From Sycobia sp. Sy_11 (lineage: Eukaryota > Arthropoda > Insecta > Hymenoptera > Epichrysomallidae), in assembly GCA_018907035.1 (NCBI GenBank), contig JACCIC010000124.1, positions 293,501-357,500 of the forward strand: a stretch of 64,000 nt of DNA, written 5' to 3'. The notes below the pieces were generated by a model that was not told where the DNA came from, searched no databases, and saw only the letters and a program-made list of their open reading frames with translations. Shown here in pieces: positions 22,387-34,789 of the stretch (position 1 is the stretch's first letter; the number at the start of each line of letters is the position of its first letter). A program made the translations under genes and the position numbers.

Positions 22387-24461
22387 AACATTAATTTATT
22401 ATTAAGGTTTAATTTATTATTAATATTTTTAAGGTGATATGAAAAAGAAATATTGAACTTAATTTAAATTCTCATATAATATTGATTAAAGATTAGGTTT
22501 CTTATTTATGAATATGTCTTAATTCAAAAATAGCAACAAACTATTTGATAAATGATATCATTATCGTAAACAATTAAGTAACAAATCAAGACTCTTGTTA
22601 TAAAATAATTAATATTTTAATTGCAACATTTAACTCAATCATGATTTTATACAATTTTAGATCAAATAAAAATTTTCAAATTTTCTTGATAATAATTTTT
22701 CTTACAAATCCAAACTTACGAATATAGTAGTTAATTGATAACAATTTAAAGTTTTTAATATTAGCAAGCTATGCATAGAAGTAATTGAATAGTATGTAAA
22801 TTGTAAACTTTTACATCTTACTTTGTTACTTCTAATTAAACTATATTAACTGAATGATGCAACAATTTCTCTAAGTAGAAAAAATAATCATTACAACAAA
22901 AGTAGTTCTTTACTATACGAGTACAAATATTTCAATCTTATATTTAAATTGCTTTTAAGAACAAAATTTCTATATTTTAATTATTAAATGTATATTATGA
23001 AATAAAATTAGCTTAATTGTTATAAAGTTGAAGATATGCAACAAATATTTTTTTAATTCATTCGAATTATGAATATATAATATAAATATAACTTATATAT
23101 TTTTTTAAAAACTTCATGTAATTATACAATGATACTTTAATCTTAATAGAATTAAGATTATCTGTAAAATATTAAATAAATAATTTAATTATTTGTGTCA
23201 AATTACTTTTATTTAATACTAATGTTTTCATACTTTTATTCTTTTATATCATTAATCTGTTTATTTTTATAATTTTTAATAACAGTAAATATGCCTATAA
23301 ATTTTTAGTACAAATAAAAGAAAAAGTAAGATATTTGTGACCGTTCAAATAAATGTGTAATTATTGGAAATATGATCAATCTTGTACACTAGTCTTATTC
23401 TTATAATACAAAGTAACAGTCAAAGTTTACATAAAAAAATTTTACTCAATTTTATAACACAAAAATTGAAGTGCCTTGTATTTCATTAAAATTTAAAAAA
23501 AGAACTTTCTCTTGCAAAGTGCTTAAAATATTAAATATTTTATTGAACTAATTGAATACTATTAATTAATTTAATACTTTATTTTATATTATAAAAATTA
23601 AGTTAAGAAACTTTAAAAGCAATAGATGTTTACCATTAAGTTTTAAAAAATATGTTAGAATAATATAGTGAATATGTTTTGTAATATAATTCTTTTCACT
23701 TTCTTAAAATAAATTATGCATTAAAGTAAATAAACAATAAAAATACATTATTCTTTCATTGGTAGATATTTATTTTATTTGGCAACAGTTTAAAACAATG
23801 ACAATAACGTCATATTTATTCTTATACATGACTTTAATGAATATCTCGATATTTTTGTATAAAAACAGCAATGACCTAGCAGGAAGTTATTTTAAAAAAT
23901 GTTACTATACACAGTATCGTGTCATTTATTTATATACAAATATATACTCTTACGTTTTAGTCTTAACTATTTTTATAAATTTCTTTTTAAATGGAATTGA
24001 AAATAGAAAAGTATACATTGCATTTCCATGTATAAATATTTTCACTCATTTCTATTATTAGATTTAAATCCAATTATTATTGAACACTTTTAATAATAAT
24101 TTATTTTAAATGAAAATAATCAAGCTTTTAAATTAAATTTTACATTTCTATTCAAAAGTATCAGTGAGAACGTAAATATTACGTTGACGTTATTGCTTCA
24201 CACTCTTATATTGCATGAAATAAATAAAAAGATACGACTGGAAAATTTGCATATAGACTAACATAAAATTATAGCTTAAAATATTAAACTACATCGGTTT
24301 TTACATACACTGGCACACAGATAAACTTATATTATTTTATAAATTTCCACGAGTTCTTGGTGTTCAATATCAAAATCACAGCAATTGTGGCATCAAAGTA
24401 ATCAATTTTCATGCAAAGAAATGTCTCTTAGCATAAACAAATTTCACTGAGATGCATTAGC
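22387..24461. other. Convergent intergenic region between WFS1 and LMAN2
   Basis: About 2 kb of very AT-rich sequence that should contain both 3' UTRs. The 100-codon open frame at 23,759-24,061 is Ile/Tyr/Phe-rich and compositional. No mobile element or RNA gene is recognised. Confidence 0.6.
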
Positions 24462-27400
24462 TTAATAAAATCTTTTTCTGCTATGTTCTTGGCGTTTCTG
24501 ATAGACCATTATTCCAATGACAACACAAGCAATAACTGCTAAAGCACCAACAAGCATTAATAGGAAAATTTTAACTCCACTTAGTGAAGATGGTTTAGGA
24601 TCATCAATATGATCTGTAATATGAAAAATATATAATTTTATTTAGTCTTCCTAGAATTATTTAAAATGTTATATGTTATAAATATATTTCAAAATTTTAT
24701 CACTAATTTAATGTAAATAAAATATTCATTTTATGTTATAATGTCTACTTAATATTATATAACTTTATTGAACGTTTCAATCAATTCTAGAAATGTTCTG
24801 TTTGAAATTGAAACTAATAATTGTTTATTTAGTCCTCTATATATGAAATAGTTTATATTAATTCTAAGGTATGAACCTTTTTTTTAATTAAATTTGTAAA
24901 CGAAAATTTATAATGAAAGAAGAAATTTTACTTTACATTTTTTATCTATTTTGTATCCTATTTTGAAATTAATAACCAAAATAGAATATAGATTGCAATT
25001 GATTTCACATGAATGAAGTCACTGATCAACTAAATGTAGAAATAGAAACATAACATTGATGCATAAATATATATAGTCTAACATAATGACTATATATTGA
25101 TTGGAATAATAGTTCAATTTAAATTGAGATTGTATTCTTACATAATTACAATATTCAATATATATATAGACATATTTGTTTCAAATTTAAAGTGTTTTAT
25201 AAATTACAAAATAATCAAATATTAAAATAATATAGTCAAAGTTTTACTGTCAAGTTGATAATAAAAATATTAGTTTGGTTATATTAGAATAATTTGAATT
25301 TGTATGTAATAGTTTGATACAAACCTCTTGGAGATTCAAAGAAAGTTGCAGATGGAATAATCTTTGATCTGTCTTCTTCGTTTTTTGACTATAAAAAACA
25401 TTGTATGAATTAATGCTCTTTTTTCATTATTGAAATTATATTAATTAATACATACATCATTTGGTAAATCTAATTCAAATAATCGAACTGATAAGATTTC
25501 ATGATTATCTGACAAATCACCTGTTGTAGCAGTTATACCAAAAAAGTATCCAGTGGGTAATTGAATTTCTTTAACAGAAAAGCATTCCTTCCATGCACCT
25601 TTGTTCATAATATCAATCAATACTGTAAAAATTTATGAAAATTTTTGAAAAATTAATAAAAATTGATTTTTGTAAGTCATATAATTTTAAATTGAAGAGA
25701 GAATATAACAATTATATTAGTAACAAAAATTGAGCACTATTATATTATAGATTATAAATAATCTACATTAAACTGCACCTTTAAGGAAAATAAAAAAATA
25801 GTTTTAAATAGTACATCTACGAATAATGAAATAAAACTAATATTGTAATTTTTTTTTACAGTGACATCCCCATGTAGGTATTAGTGACAATGTTGTAATT
25901 AAAACACAATAGAAGTTGTTTTTTGTATATAAAATGTTACCTGTTAAAGTATCTTTCTCATATCTAATTGCAATATGGGTATCATGATCTAAATTTCTGA
26001 ATTTAGCTTCACAACCTGCAAGTTGAGTATGAGTACCATCTCGATCATGATCATAGTGAAGAGATCCATTATTAACCATAGCAGAGATATATGGGTGTTG
26101 ATGCTGTTAAAAGTTTTTTTTATATTTTATTTATTATTTAAACAATATCTTTTATTTTATTTTATTATTTAAACAATATATTTTCAGAAGTTAATCTTAT
26201 AACTTTATTATTAAAAAATGTTGAACTTAAAACTACTTACATTATGTGGCCCATTATGATTACTATATGTATCAAGCATTATTCCTAACCCATGGAAAAA
26301 ATCTTTACTTCCAAACACAGAACCTGCTTCCATCCTGTCTTTAGCATACCATATAGCTAAGCCATCTCCAAACAAATCTCTACCTTTACCATAAACTTTG
26401 AAATGCACTTGCAATTCCCAATTCCTAGAATTGCATGGCTGCAATAAATTAAAAATTTTAAATAAAAATAAATGCATATAAATGTCCTGTAAATGTACAT
26501 GTAAATAAAATACAAAGTAAACTTTTCATAACTAATTTCAGACTAAATAAACAATGTACTCTGGTTGAAAAAATATTGTATAGCTAAAATAATTTTAATA
26601 TTAATTAGTTAATTATATGTAAATGTTCTATTATGTGAAATGAAGAAGATTGACACAATTATGTCTTAAGCACTATGATTATTTCAAGATGACATTATCA
26701 TTATTTCAAGTAAAGATATGTGAGAGGCTGAAAAAAGTTAAACAAATATTTAAGTACAGTATTACATGGCTCACTTGAAACAAATTATCTTTAACTATAA
26801 ACAAGCTGAATATATAACTCTTGGAAATTACTGCAACAGTGTACTAGATATATTAGACATAAAGATTGGCAATCAGAAAATAAATAGAGTTTACTCACAC
26901 AAGTACTTAGGGATATATTTTGATTATATTAAATGGGATAAATATGTTTTTATTTAATGGGAAAAATCAAGTACTTAATTAATTTATACTTCTGTAAAAT
27001 TAAAATATACAATGAAACTAAAATTTTAATTATTATAGATTTCATATTATTTCTTGATCAACTTAATTTAATCTAGAAAAATGTATATACATGAAGAAAC
27101 TAATAATTTATTAATTGGACTGAAATTGAATGATAATATAATATGCATTTGTTAATAATTTCATCAATTATGGAATTACTACTTTGGGAGATACATATAA
27201 CAATAATAGACATTTAATTCATAATCTACAAAATATAATAGTAAAAATTATAAGTAAAAATGAATTTTTAGATAATAAAATTCCTTTGAGGGTAAAATAA
27301 TGCTTCATAGAAATATAAAATTTCCTAAGACTTATAAAATTATAGACAATAAATATAGTGTAATATAGTATTAAAATTATGAAATTTTAATTGTCAGTAA

Positions 27401-28267
27401 TGCATGAATGGTCTCCAAGCTACTATTACTTTTCTCAGCAATAAGATAATTTTTATATTAGTTATACTAGTTCTTTAATTTACTTTAGTTTACGTTAAAT
27501 TTAAGTTAATCAGTTTATGCACAGATAATAGTGTTTATCTTGTTATGTTTTACAGATGTAAAAATTTTTTCTGGTAATAAATTTGAAATATAGAAGAATC
27601 ATTTGTGAGTTAACTATAATATAAATACAAACTTACAACTGTATTCCAAATAGCACCTTGTTGACTTTGGGCATCAGGTGTTAGCCTTATGTAATTATTT
27701 GTAACCAATGTACTGCCCATAAAATCCCAATAAGGAATTGTCATTCCTGAACCTTTAATTAATAATTATTTATAAATAAATATTAAGGTTTTGAACTTTT
27801 CAAATTGTAAAAATTGTCAAATATATTTGAATAAAGAATGTAAAAAATAAAATATATATTATCCTAAACATAACTAAAAAATTAATATTGTATATAATTG
27901 ATTTACAATTCTTTCTTAATTATTGAAAAATGATGACGCGTCAATTGTGTATTATCTGGTATTGTACAAATTCGTTTATGGTATAACCTAAAAAATTATA
28001 AAGAAAGCAATGGACCAACAATAATCTATGTAGTATTAAGAGACCATAAAATTTTTTTTTTAATTTAGCAATTATAAGAAATTTGAATACATAATTGTGA
28101 TTACAAAAAAAAATTTCTTCTGGTATACCTTGATATGGTCGAATTAATGAATGTTCTCGTTTTATATAATTATTTGAGTTCCATTCAGCAGTTACAATGA
28201 CGAGACATCCAGCAATCAATAACAACCAGCACAAGCTGGAACTCCACATTTTACCCATTGTCCACAT
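24462..28267 (-). CDS. LMAN2: L-type lectin of the VIP36/VIPL group
   Basis: Seven exons, listed 5' to 3' on minus: 28129-28267, 27637-27752, 26241-26438, 25941-26103, 25456-25622, 25325-25388, 24462-24613. All introns are GT-AG and phases match, giving 332 aa. Residues 1-27 are a signal peptide. The lectin domain follows, with DLFGDGLAIWYA and MLDTYSNHN, whose Asp, Tyr and Asn correspond to the calcium and mannose site of L-type lectins. A single membrane span lies at about 296-320, then a short basic tail ending KRFY, the ER-exit signal of VIP36/VIPL. The family carries high-mannose glycoproteins between ER and Golgi. VIP36 versus VIPL assignment is not settled. Start chosen at the first in-frame ATG; a second ATG is three codons on. 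Confidence 0.93.
26760..27360 (+). mobile_element. LINE reverse-transcriptase fossil in LMAN2 intron 2
   Basis: In the intron between exons 2 and 3, plus-strand frames read NRVYSHKYLGIYFDY near 26,885-26,930 and YGITTLGDTYNNN near 27,172-27,210. Both are typical of the C-terminal thumb part of non-LTR reverse transcriptases. Stops and frame changes separate them. It is antisense to LMAN2 and ancient. Confidence 0.6.
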
Positions 28268-30034
28268 CTTGTTTTATGTGTTTTTAAAAAATGTATAAAA
28301 TTTACAGTGAAATTATTGAACTATAGCCGATGTAACGTCAGCAGTATGCAGTTGTAAAAATAAGGTAACACAGCACCAATATAGGCACTGAAATACTAGT
28401 CACACTATTAGCTATTATCTGCTATTATATACACCGAAAAAGGAATCACGCTCTATACAAGGTAACACAGATTTCTTCTGAATGTTGATCTTGATTATGA
28501 TATTAATATATAAGAACTGCTAAGAGCAGCTAAGATTGTTGATAATGAATATACTGATGAGATGATGAGTGCTGACTGCTGACGTTGTCACTGTACGAAT
28601 TCAAGTGCCCACGATCCGTAAATGTCTTCTTTGAATGTGCAGACTCCAAAGTCCTAAATAGAAGCTCAACTCTCAAATATATCCAAATCCCTATCCAAGT
28701 GCCCGCGTAATGGTGTTAATGGTCGCGTGCCTGTTGTATCTGATGGTTTTAAAGTGTTTTAAGCTGACGTATAACTGCTGCATACGCATTCGTATCGTAT
28801 GCGTATCACACACACATGCACACACACCATATATATATACGAATGAGTTCTTATAAAAATATAACAATTTCATTTATGTTCATTTGCTTGTGCAAAATTA
28901 TGTACTGGTTGGAAGATTGGAACGTGTGTAACATAATGATTGGAAATTAAAAATTACATCGTCATATTGTTGGTAATCTTAATTCGTAACAGTTGCTCAT
29001 CATTTAAAATGTTACCTATTGTAACTTTCCAACATTTTTTATAATTTCATTTATAATATAAACAAAATAACTTCAAACTTATAAATAAATCTTTATTATT
29101 AGACTATAAAATGATTAAATAGAACTATTAATTATTATTGTTTACCGTGCAATTAATAATTTTTCCAAATTTATAAATAAACATATTTATACGGATATCA
29201 TCAGATATCACCTGATATCACTATCATTTACTGATATCACTGATATATTAAGTAGGGAAATTGTACATGACGGTTACTTGACGTAATTATTTGAAATTAA
29301 GACTGGTATTGCTGCTGCTGGTATCAGCTGGTATCCTGGTATACGCATGCGCAAATTATATAGGTTACCTACTGTTTGAATTATTGTAATTTTGTAATTA
29401 TAATTATATGTATAATAATTATTTATCAAAAATATAGTTATATAAAAAAATGTACATTAAGCAGCATTTGCAGACATAAAAATATAATTTTTGGCTAATA
29501 TTTAAAAAAAATATAATTTATTATTATTAATCAATTTAGTTTATATTTATAATAAAATAATTAATTGGCAATAAACAAATTCATTATATTTGGTCTTATA
29601 AAAGTACATTTTATTAATAAAAAAAAAATTACATCAAATAGTACGAAATTAAATTAAGATGTTTTATTTTTACACAAATTTATAAAGTACATGCATTTAA
29701 TATATGTATATATATAATATCCTCAACTTCTTATCATTTTAAACATTAAATTTGTTTAAAAAAATAACATCATACAGATAATTTTATAGACAAAAGATTG
29801 AACTGTAAGTGAATTTTTTATTGGAATTAATGAAAAAGAATAAGTATAACAAAATTTGATGCATATCTTCAATATTTAAATAACTATATATTAAAGAAAC
29901 TAGTTTTAATATTACAAAAAATTTCAGATTAAAAAATATAATATGCAACATAAGTAAAGTCATAGAAGTATAAAAAAATACTGAAGATTGATTGTGACAT
30001 AACAAAATTGTAGTTTTTATAAATATATATTTAA
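28268..30034. other. LMAN2 upstream region and RFC1 downstream region
   Basis: No supported gene. The first few hundred bases upstream of LMAN2 (28,268-28,700) are more balanced and should contain its promoter and 5' UTR. The rest is AT-rich. Short CA runs occur near 28,807-28,828. Open frames at 28,691-28,873 and 29,784-30,005 are compositional. Confidence 0.55.
29817..29822 (-). terminator. Candidate RFC1 poly(A) signal
   Basis: AATAAA on the minus strand 213 bp past the RFC1 stop codon. Confidence 0.35.
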
Positions 30035-33000
30035 TTATTTCTTTTTAACACGAGATGAATTGCTATTAATTGTTTTTTTGGTTTTCTTAGAATTTGAAAT
30101 CTTAGCTTTAATTAGTTTGTCATTTTCAATTGTTTCGTTATCTACATTATCATCTGAAACATGTTCTTCATCACTTGGAAGAAAATTATCCTCAACATCA
30201 TGAAAAGATTTCTTTTTTATTGTACCTGAACCACTGAATAAAGCATTTTTATTGTATGCCTTTGTAAAAGCAGTCTTTGTTTTACTATCAATTGACTGTA
30301 ATGGATCCCTTGTGTGTGGCCATTTTGTTAGCTCTATTAATGAGTCCAAATCTTCTCTCGACAAGTGATATTGATTCATAACACGAATGGACTTATCTAT
30401 ACCTTCTACACCCTCTAGAGCTAAAGGCCTGATAATAGAGTCAACTAATATTTTTATGTAGTCAAGATTTATTGCTTCTTTACTTGCTCCTGTTGTTATA
30501 CGAGTATGAATAGTAATATCTTGTAATAATCTATCGCATTTACTTCTTTTAGAATTCCTTCCAAGCCAACTAGGAAAATTTATTTGTGAATGAAAGTAAC
30601 CTGACATTACAGATCCTGGTATAACTGAAGAAAACATAGCTTGAACTGGAAGTAGACTCCAAGTTTGATTTCCTCGAATACAATTTTCTATTGTATCTCC
30701 TATTGCTAAACTTTCACTACATTTGGCTAATTTTAGATTGATTTCATGTTTTCGACCAGCTGATGTAACAATAGGATAATTTTCTTGAACAAAAAGTGCT
30801 GCAATATTGTAATCATGAAAGAACAAATCACTTTTATCATGAATATTCATATGTTTATGTTCCTCTATACTAAAAACTTTGCGTACTACATCCCATGCTC
30901 CAAGTTTTAAATTTTTATATTTTATTTTTTCATTACTTTCTATGGGTGACTGAATTTTTGCCGATAATAATGCTATGTGATTAGTAACTTGACGAATGTC
31001 TTGATTTGTTGATTGAATTATATGTGTCAATTGATCAGAACTGATTTTAATATCTTCTTTAAAACATATTGACATCATTGCAGCTCTAATTTGTTCTAAC
31101 CTTGGTTTTTGGAATCGCAAGTCAAATGTATAGTTAGCTAGAGTTCTAATTTTTTGACTATTTCGATCATTACAAATGCATATTATAGGAACTTCGGTAG
31201 ACTTAATAAAAGCTATTAATTCTTGCATTCCACCTCGGTCTTCATTTCCTGCCATTCCATCTACTTCATCCATAAGTAATACATGCTTTGAATGATTTTT
31301 TTTTGTATTCAAAGAATTTTTTAAAAACGATTTTACAGATTTGTTAGATAATATACCAGAAATTTCTTCTTGTAAAAGTTTTTTACTTCTTGTATCTGAT
31401 GCATTAAATTCTAATACTTCATAACCTAACTCAGCACAAACAACATAAGCTGTTGTTGTTTTACCAATACCAGGAGGTCCTGACAACAGAACTGCTTTAT
31501 AAATTGTTCCAGTATCATCTCGATGTGAAAAGTTTACCTTTTTTCCTTTTGACTCTTTTCCATGATTTTTATGCCAGTTAGTAATCCAATACTGTAATTT
31601 TTTAGCATTGCTTTTCTCACCTGTTTGACCAATAATTTGTTTTAATTCTTTAGGTCTGTATTTTTCCACAAAAGATGTTATGCAATCAATGCTGCTACTC
31701 TTCATTAAATTATTATCTAACAATTTTATATCATTTGTTGATATTTTTTTTTCAGATATTTCATCCTCATTGGGACTTTTATCTTTATTGTTTAAGGACA
31801 AGCATTTATTCTTTTTTTCTAAAAGAGGACTGCTTCGTTTGTTATAGATGACTGAATTTTGCCTTTTCTGCTTGTCAATTAAGTCAGGTTTAATTGATAA
31901 CTGTTTGTTATCGACACCAGCTGGTCTAGTTCGTAGTAAATCTAAAAATTCATTTTCATTAATTTTCGTAATTCCAAAATTGTCAGCTTTTGCTAATTTT
32001 GTAGGTCCAGCTTCTTCTCCTACTATAAGATAATTCAGCTTTTTTGATACAGTATGAACTATTTTACCACCATATTCTTTTATAATGCCTTCTGCCTCTT
32101 CTTTTTCTAAAGAATCCAAAACACCTGTAATTAAGAAACTTAAATTTACAAAACATTGATCAGCACCTTTTGGAATTTCCTTTGAACCTGGATTTCTAGC
32201 TCCACCTCGATTAAGATAATTTTGATACAAAATTGCATTTTGCTTTTTCTTTTGAACTTTTTCTTGAATTACTTCATTATAATCAACATCTTTTTTCATG
32301 CATTTGTCTGGCTTAGTTACTTTTTCAATTTCTATTTCTGCTTTAAAATATTTAGGATTATTTTTATCTATTGTATTAGACTCTTTCTTATCTTTAAACG
32401 TTTTTGAAGAATTTTTAGCTGATTTTTTTGTATTATTTGTTGTATTCTTTACATTTTTTTGTTCATTTTTTAAACTAAATACATCTGTTTTAACATCTTT
32501 AATTTCTTTTTTGACTTTTTCATTTTTGTTATGAGAATGATTCTGCTCGTTTTGTTTGGGTGGATCAGCAGCATCTATTTCTTTAATTTTTTGAGCAATA
32601 GATTTGCCTTCATTTTTGACTATCGATAAATATTCATCTTCATACTGTGACGTATCTAGTTGATTTAAAGTGGCATCAAAGTCATCATCACAGATTACAA
32701 ATTTACTTTTAATCGTTGGTGCAGATGTTTTTAATTCTTTATTACTAACTTTTGTATTAGCATTAGCTGTATGTATTCTTTTTACAGGCTTTTTCATAAA
32801 TACTTTACTCGGTTCAACTGATTCCATTAGTTTTTCAAAATGATTAGAATTAACATTATCATCTCTAACTTTTACTTTTTTATTTTTTGGATGATTATTA
32901 GTTTCTATATCATCTTCATCTGAAGATATAATCATGCGTTTTTTTGAACGCATTTTTTCGCTAATTTCATATTTTTTATTTTCATTTATTAATTTTTCTT

Positions 33001-33148
33001 TTTTGTTTACTGAAATATTATTGCTTGTACTTTCATCTTCATCCGAACTTATAACCTTTTTTACTTTTTTACTCGACTTAGTTTTAACATCATTGCTTGA
33101 TTCATTTGGCTTACAATTAAAAAAGTAATTTCTTATATCATTAGACAT
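30035..33148 (-). CDS. RFC1: Replication factor C subunit 1, clamp-loader large subunit
   Basis: One uninterrupted frame of 1037 aa. The N-terminus (MSNDIRNYFF) is a PCNA-binding PIP-like motif as in other RFC1 proteins, followed by a Lys/Ser/Asp-rich disordered region with repeated ISSDEDE acidic motifs. A BRCT domain lies at about 328-404 (FLITGVLDSL...NYLIVGEEAG). The AAA+ ATPase has Walker A GPPGIGKTTT at about 555-565 and Walker B LLMDEVDGMAG at about 621-631. The RFC1-specific C-terminal region follows and ends in a basic tail. RFC1 with RFC2-5 loads PCNA at primer ends in replication and repair. Length sits between fly Gnf1 (986) and human RFC1 (1148). The absence of introns is notable, but domains are intact, so a retrocopy is not required. 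Confidence 0.95.
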   Translation of the reverse strand: MSNDIRNYFFNCKPNESSNDVKTKSSKKVKKVISSDEDESTSNNISVNKKEKLINENKKYEISEKMRSKKRMIISSDEDDIETNNHPKNKKVKVRDDNVNSNHFEKLMESVEPSKVFMKKPVKRIHTANANTKVSNKELKTSAPTIKSKFVICDDDFDATLNQLDTSQYEDEYLSIVKNEGKSIAQKIKEIDAADPPKQNEQNHSHNKNEKVKKEIKDVKTDVFSLKNEQKNVKNTTNNTKKSAKNSSKTFKDKKESNTIDKNNPKYFKAEIEIEKVTKPDKCMKKDVDYNEVIQEKVQKKKQNAILYQNYLNRGGARNPGSKEIPKGADQCFVNLSFLITGVLDSLEKEEAEGIIKEYGGKIVHTVSKKLNYLIVGEEAGPTKLAKADNFGITKINENEFLDLLRTRPAGVDNKQLSIKPDLIDKQKRQNSVIYNKRSSPLLEKKNKCLSLNNKDKSPNEDEISEKKISTNDIKLLDNNLMKSSSIDCITSFVEKYRPKELKQIIGQTGEKSNAKKLQYWITNWHKNHGKESKGKKVNFSHRDDTGTIYKAVLLSGPPGIGKTTTAYVVCAELGYEVLEFNASDTRSKKLLQEEISGILSNKSVKSFLKNSLNTKKNHSKHVLLMDEVDGMAGNEDRGGMQELIAFIKSTEVPIICICNDRNSQKIRTLANYTFDLRFQKPRLEQIRAAMMSICFKEDIKISSDQLTHIIQSTNQDIRQVTNHIALLSAKIQSPIESNEKIKYKNLKLGAWDVVRKVFSIEEHKHMNIHDKSDLFFHDYNIAALFVQENYPIVTSAGRKHEINLKLAKCSESLAIGDTIENCIRGNQTWSLLPVQAMFSSVIPGSVMSGYFHSQINFPSWLGRNSKRSKCDRLLQDITIHTRITTGASKEAINLDYIKILVDSIIRPLALEGVEGIDKSIRVMNQYHLSREDLDSLIELTKWPHTRDPLQSIDSKTKTAFTKAYNKNALFSGSGTIKKKSFHDVEDNFLPSDEEHVSDDNVDNETIENDKLIKAKISNSKKTKKTINSNSSRVKKK

Positions 33149-34020
33149 TTTTTTTTGTTATTAACATTGAATCTAAACGAATCTTCTCTTCTTTTGAAAA
33201 TTAAGAACGTATTAACTGGCAAGTTGTAATGTTGTGCACCAAATTAAAACTTTATAGTCAAACATCTAAAATTATTACGCGCGCCTTTGTAACCACTCTT
33301 TACCAAGTCGAGCAGAAATAGATGAGAACTAGGGAAATACACAAAAAATTCAAATATGGAGAGTAGAGAGGAGCGGAAACTCCGCTCGGTTTACATGGGA
33401 AAAGCTTATCAAAAATTAGTCGGAGATGGTAGTTCAGTTCAGATCTGTCCGGCAAATGTCGCTGTCTTGGAAATCCCTCGATAGTTCTGCGTGCAACCGA
33501 GAGAGAAAGCAAAAACCAAGGCGAGTAAGGGGAAGAAAAGAAGCAATAGTAGGGGAACACAGTACCATAGACTTTATATTAAATCGCGCGCTTAAGCAGA
33601 GATAATAAGTAGGGGAGATCGCCGATGCCCATGTTAGATATTGCAGTAAAATTTTGTCACTCAGCGCTACGGTGGTGAACGTCGGTACTCCGTTCGTGCT
33701 GTTGGTTTTTGATTCCAGATGTTGGTTTTCGAGCTCGTGCGATCGAGGAAGGACGGCGTTCAGTAGGGGGGACGCCGAAACAATAGATGCAATAAAAGGG
33801 ATTAACTGGTGTCGAAATTCTTGAAATGCGTATAGATTTTCTTGTCTGTGTATGTAAGTGTGTATGTATGTATTTATATACACACGTATTTTCTTAAAAT
33901 TTTAAATTCGCTGCGTGGCGATGATCGAGACTACGAAAAGGTATACCTGGGTATACGCACTTAAAGAATTTCTTCGTCGACACTAATGAATCCCATTTAC
34001 TACACCGCATGGCAAATTTA
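33149..34020. other. RFC1 upstream region
   Basis: The first 200-300 bp should contain the RFC1 promoter. 33,300-33,880 is more GC-rich and carries overlapping minus-strand open frames (33,300-33,560 and 33,434-33,883), but they end in microsatellite-like His-Thr-Tyr codons and show no protein pattern, so I treat them as chance. Confidence 0.5.
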
Positions 34021-34039
34021 AAAAAAATATATATATATA

Positions 34040-34086
34040 TCATATGATATCATATCATACTTCATATCGTATCATATCATATCATA
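34040..34086. repeat. (ATATC)n-type pentamer tract at a Helitron 5' end
   Basis: Repeated atatcat/atatc units directly before the Helitron 5' module. The same kind of tract precedes the modules at 45.4 kb (minus) and 54.4 kb. Confidence 0.8.
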
Positions 34087-34658
34087 TCATACTAATTTAT
34101 AAAGACAAAGCGTGTTTTTGTTTGTACGCGATAACCGAAAAAACTACTGAATCGAATGTTCTGAAATTTGACATATAGATTCTATATTATTTTGGGAAAG
34201 ACATAGGCTATGTTTTGTCTTGAAAATCATTTTACATTTAACAATAAATTAAGTTAACAGTTTTAGTGGTTAGTTTCACCAGCTGCCACTAGGTGGCGTC
34301 TTGAATCACGAACATCAACTCAATGTAGTCGACTTAAAGTATTAATACCAGAGATGAACCGAGATTGCCAGGGCGCATGTAAATCAATGGTTCCAAAATT
34401 GGCGCTATAGCCTACAGTGGTAGATGCCCGAACAAGGTCCGTCTGCAATGTCGATTATCGGTAATTGCAGTGCACTGCTGATAAATGTCCGAATAGAAAA
34501 TAATAGAAATAACGCATCTAAAGCAATGAAGGAGAAACGGCGAGCGCCAGTATAGACTGTTATTAAGAGGAGGGGCAAGGTGGCAGGCCGGCACGATGCC
34601 GAAGAGGGGAAGTAGGGGAAGTGAAGGGCCGAGCGAAAGAGAAAAGAACTGCGCCTAG
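34087..34658 (+). mobile_element. Helitron 5' module plus segment S, no 3' end found
   Basis: 34,087-34,351 is a Helitron-type 5' end: tcatactaatttataaaga, then a block with aactactgaa(c)cga, tctgaaattt and gacataggctatgtttt, and cactaggtggcg. This pattern is common in insect Helitrons. 34,352-34,658 (segment S, from agatgaaccgagattgcc) matches the minus strand of 42,110-42,436. In the 42-45 kb copy a 2.69-kb palindrome lies between these two parts; here they join directly at taataccagagatg. The 3' CTAG hairpin end is absent. Confidence 0.75.
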
Positions 34659-34660
34659 AT

Positions 34661-34662
34661 AC

Positions 34663-34707
<45 letters not shown>
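34661..34707. repeat. (TA)n microsatellite
   Basis: TA dinucleotides between segment S and an inverted repeat arm. Confidence 0.95.
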
Positions 34708-34708
<1 letters not shown>

Positions 34709-34709
<1 letters not shown>

Positions 34710-34789
34710 GCATGCATATAAGAAATGTGTGCACTAATTCTTTCCTCTATTTCGGCAAGATCGGACTGATTCCAACCGCGACCAAAATC

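Noticed and set aside
23759..24061. 100-codon ORF between WFS1 and LMAN2
   Set aside because: Ile/Tyr/Phe-rich product of AT-rich DNA with no motif or codon bias.
33434..33883. 149-codon minus-strand ORF upstream of RFC1
   Set aside because: Starts in microsatellite-like codons, overlaps another open frame, and shows no protein pattern. It most likely lies in promoter/UTR sequence.
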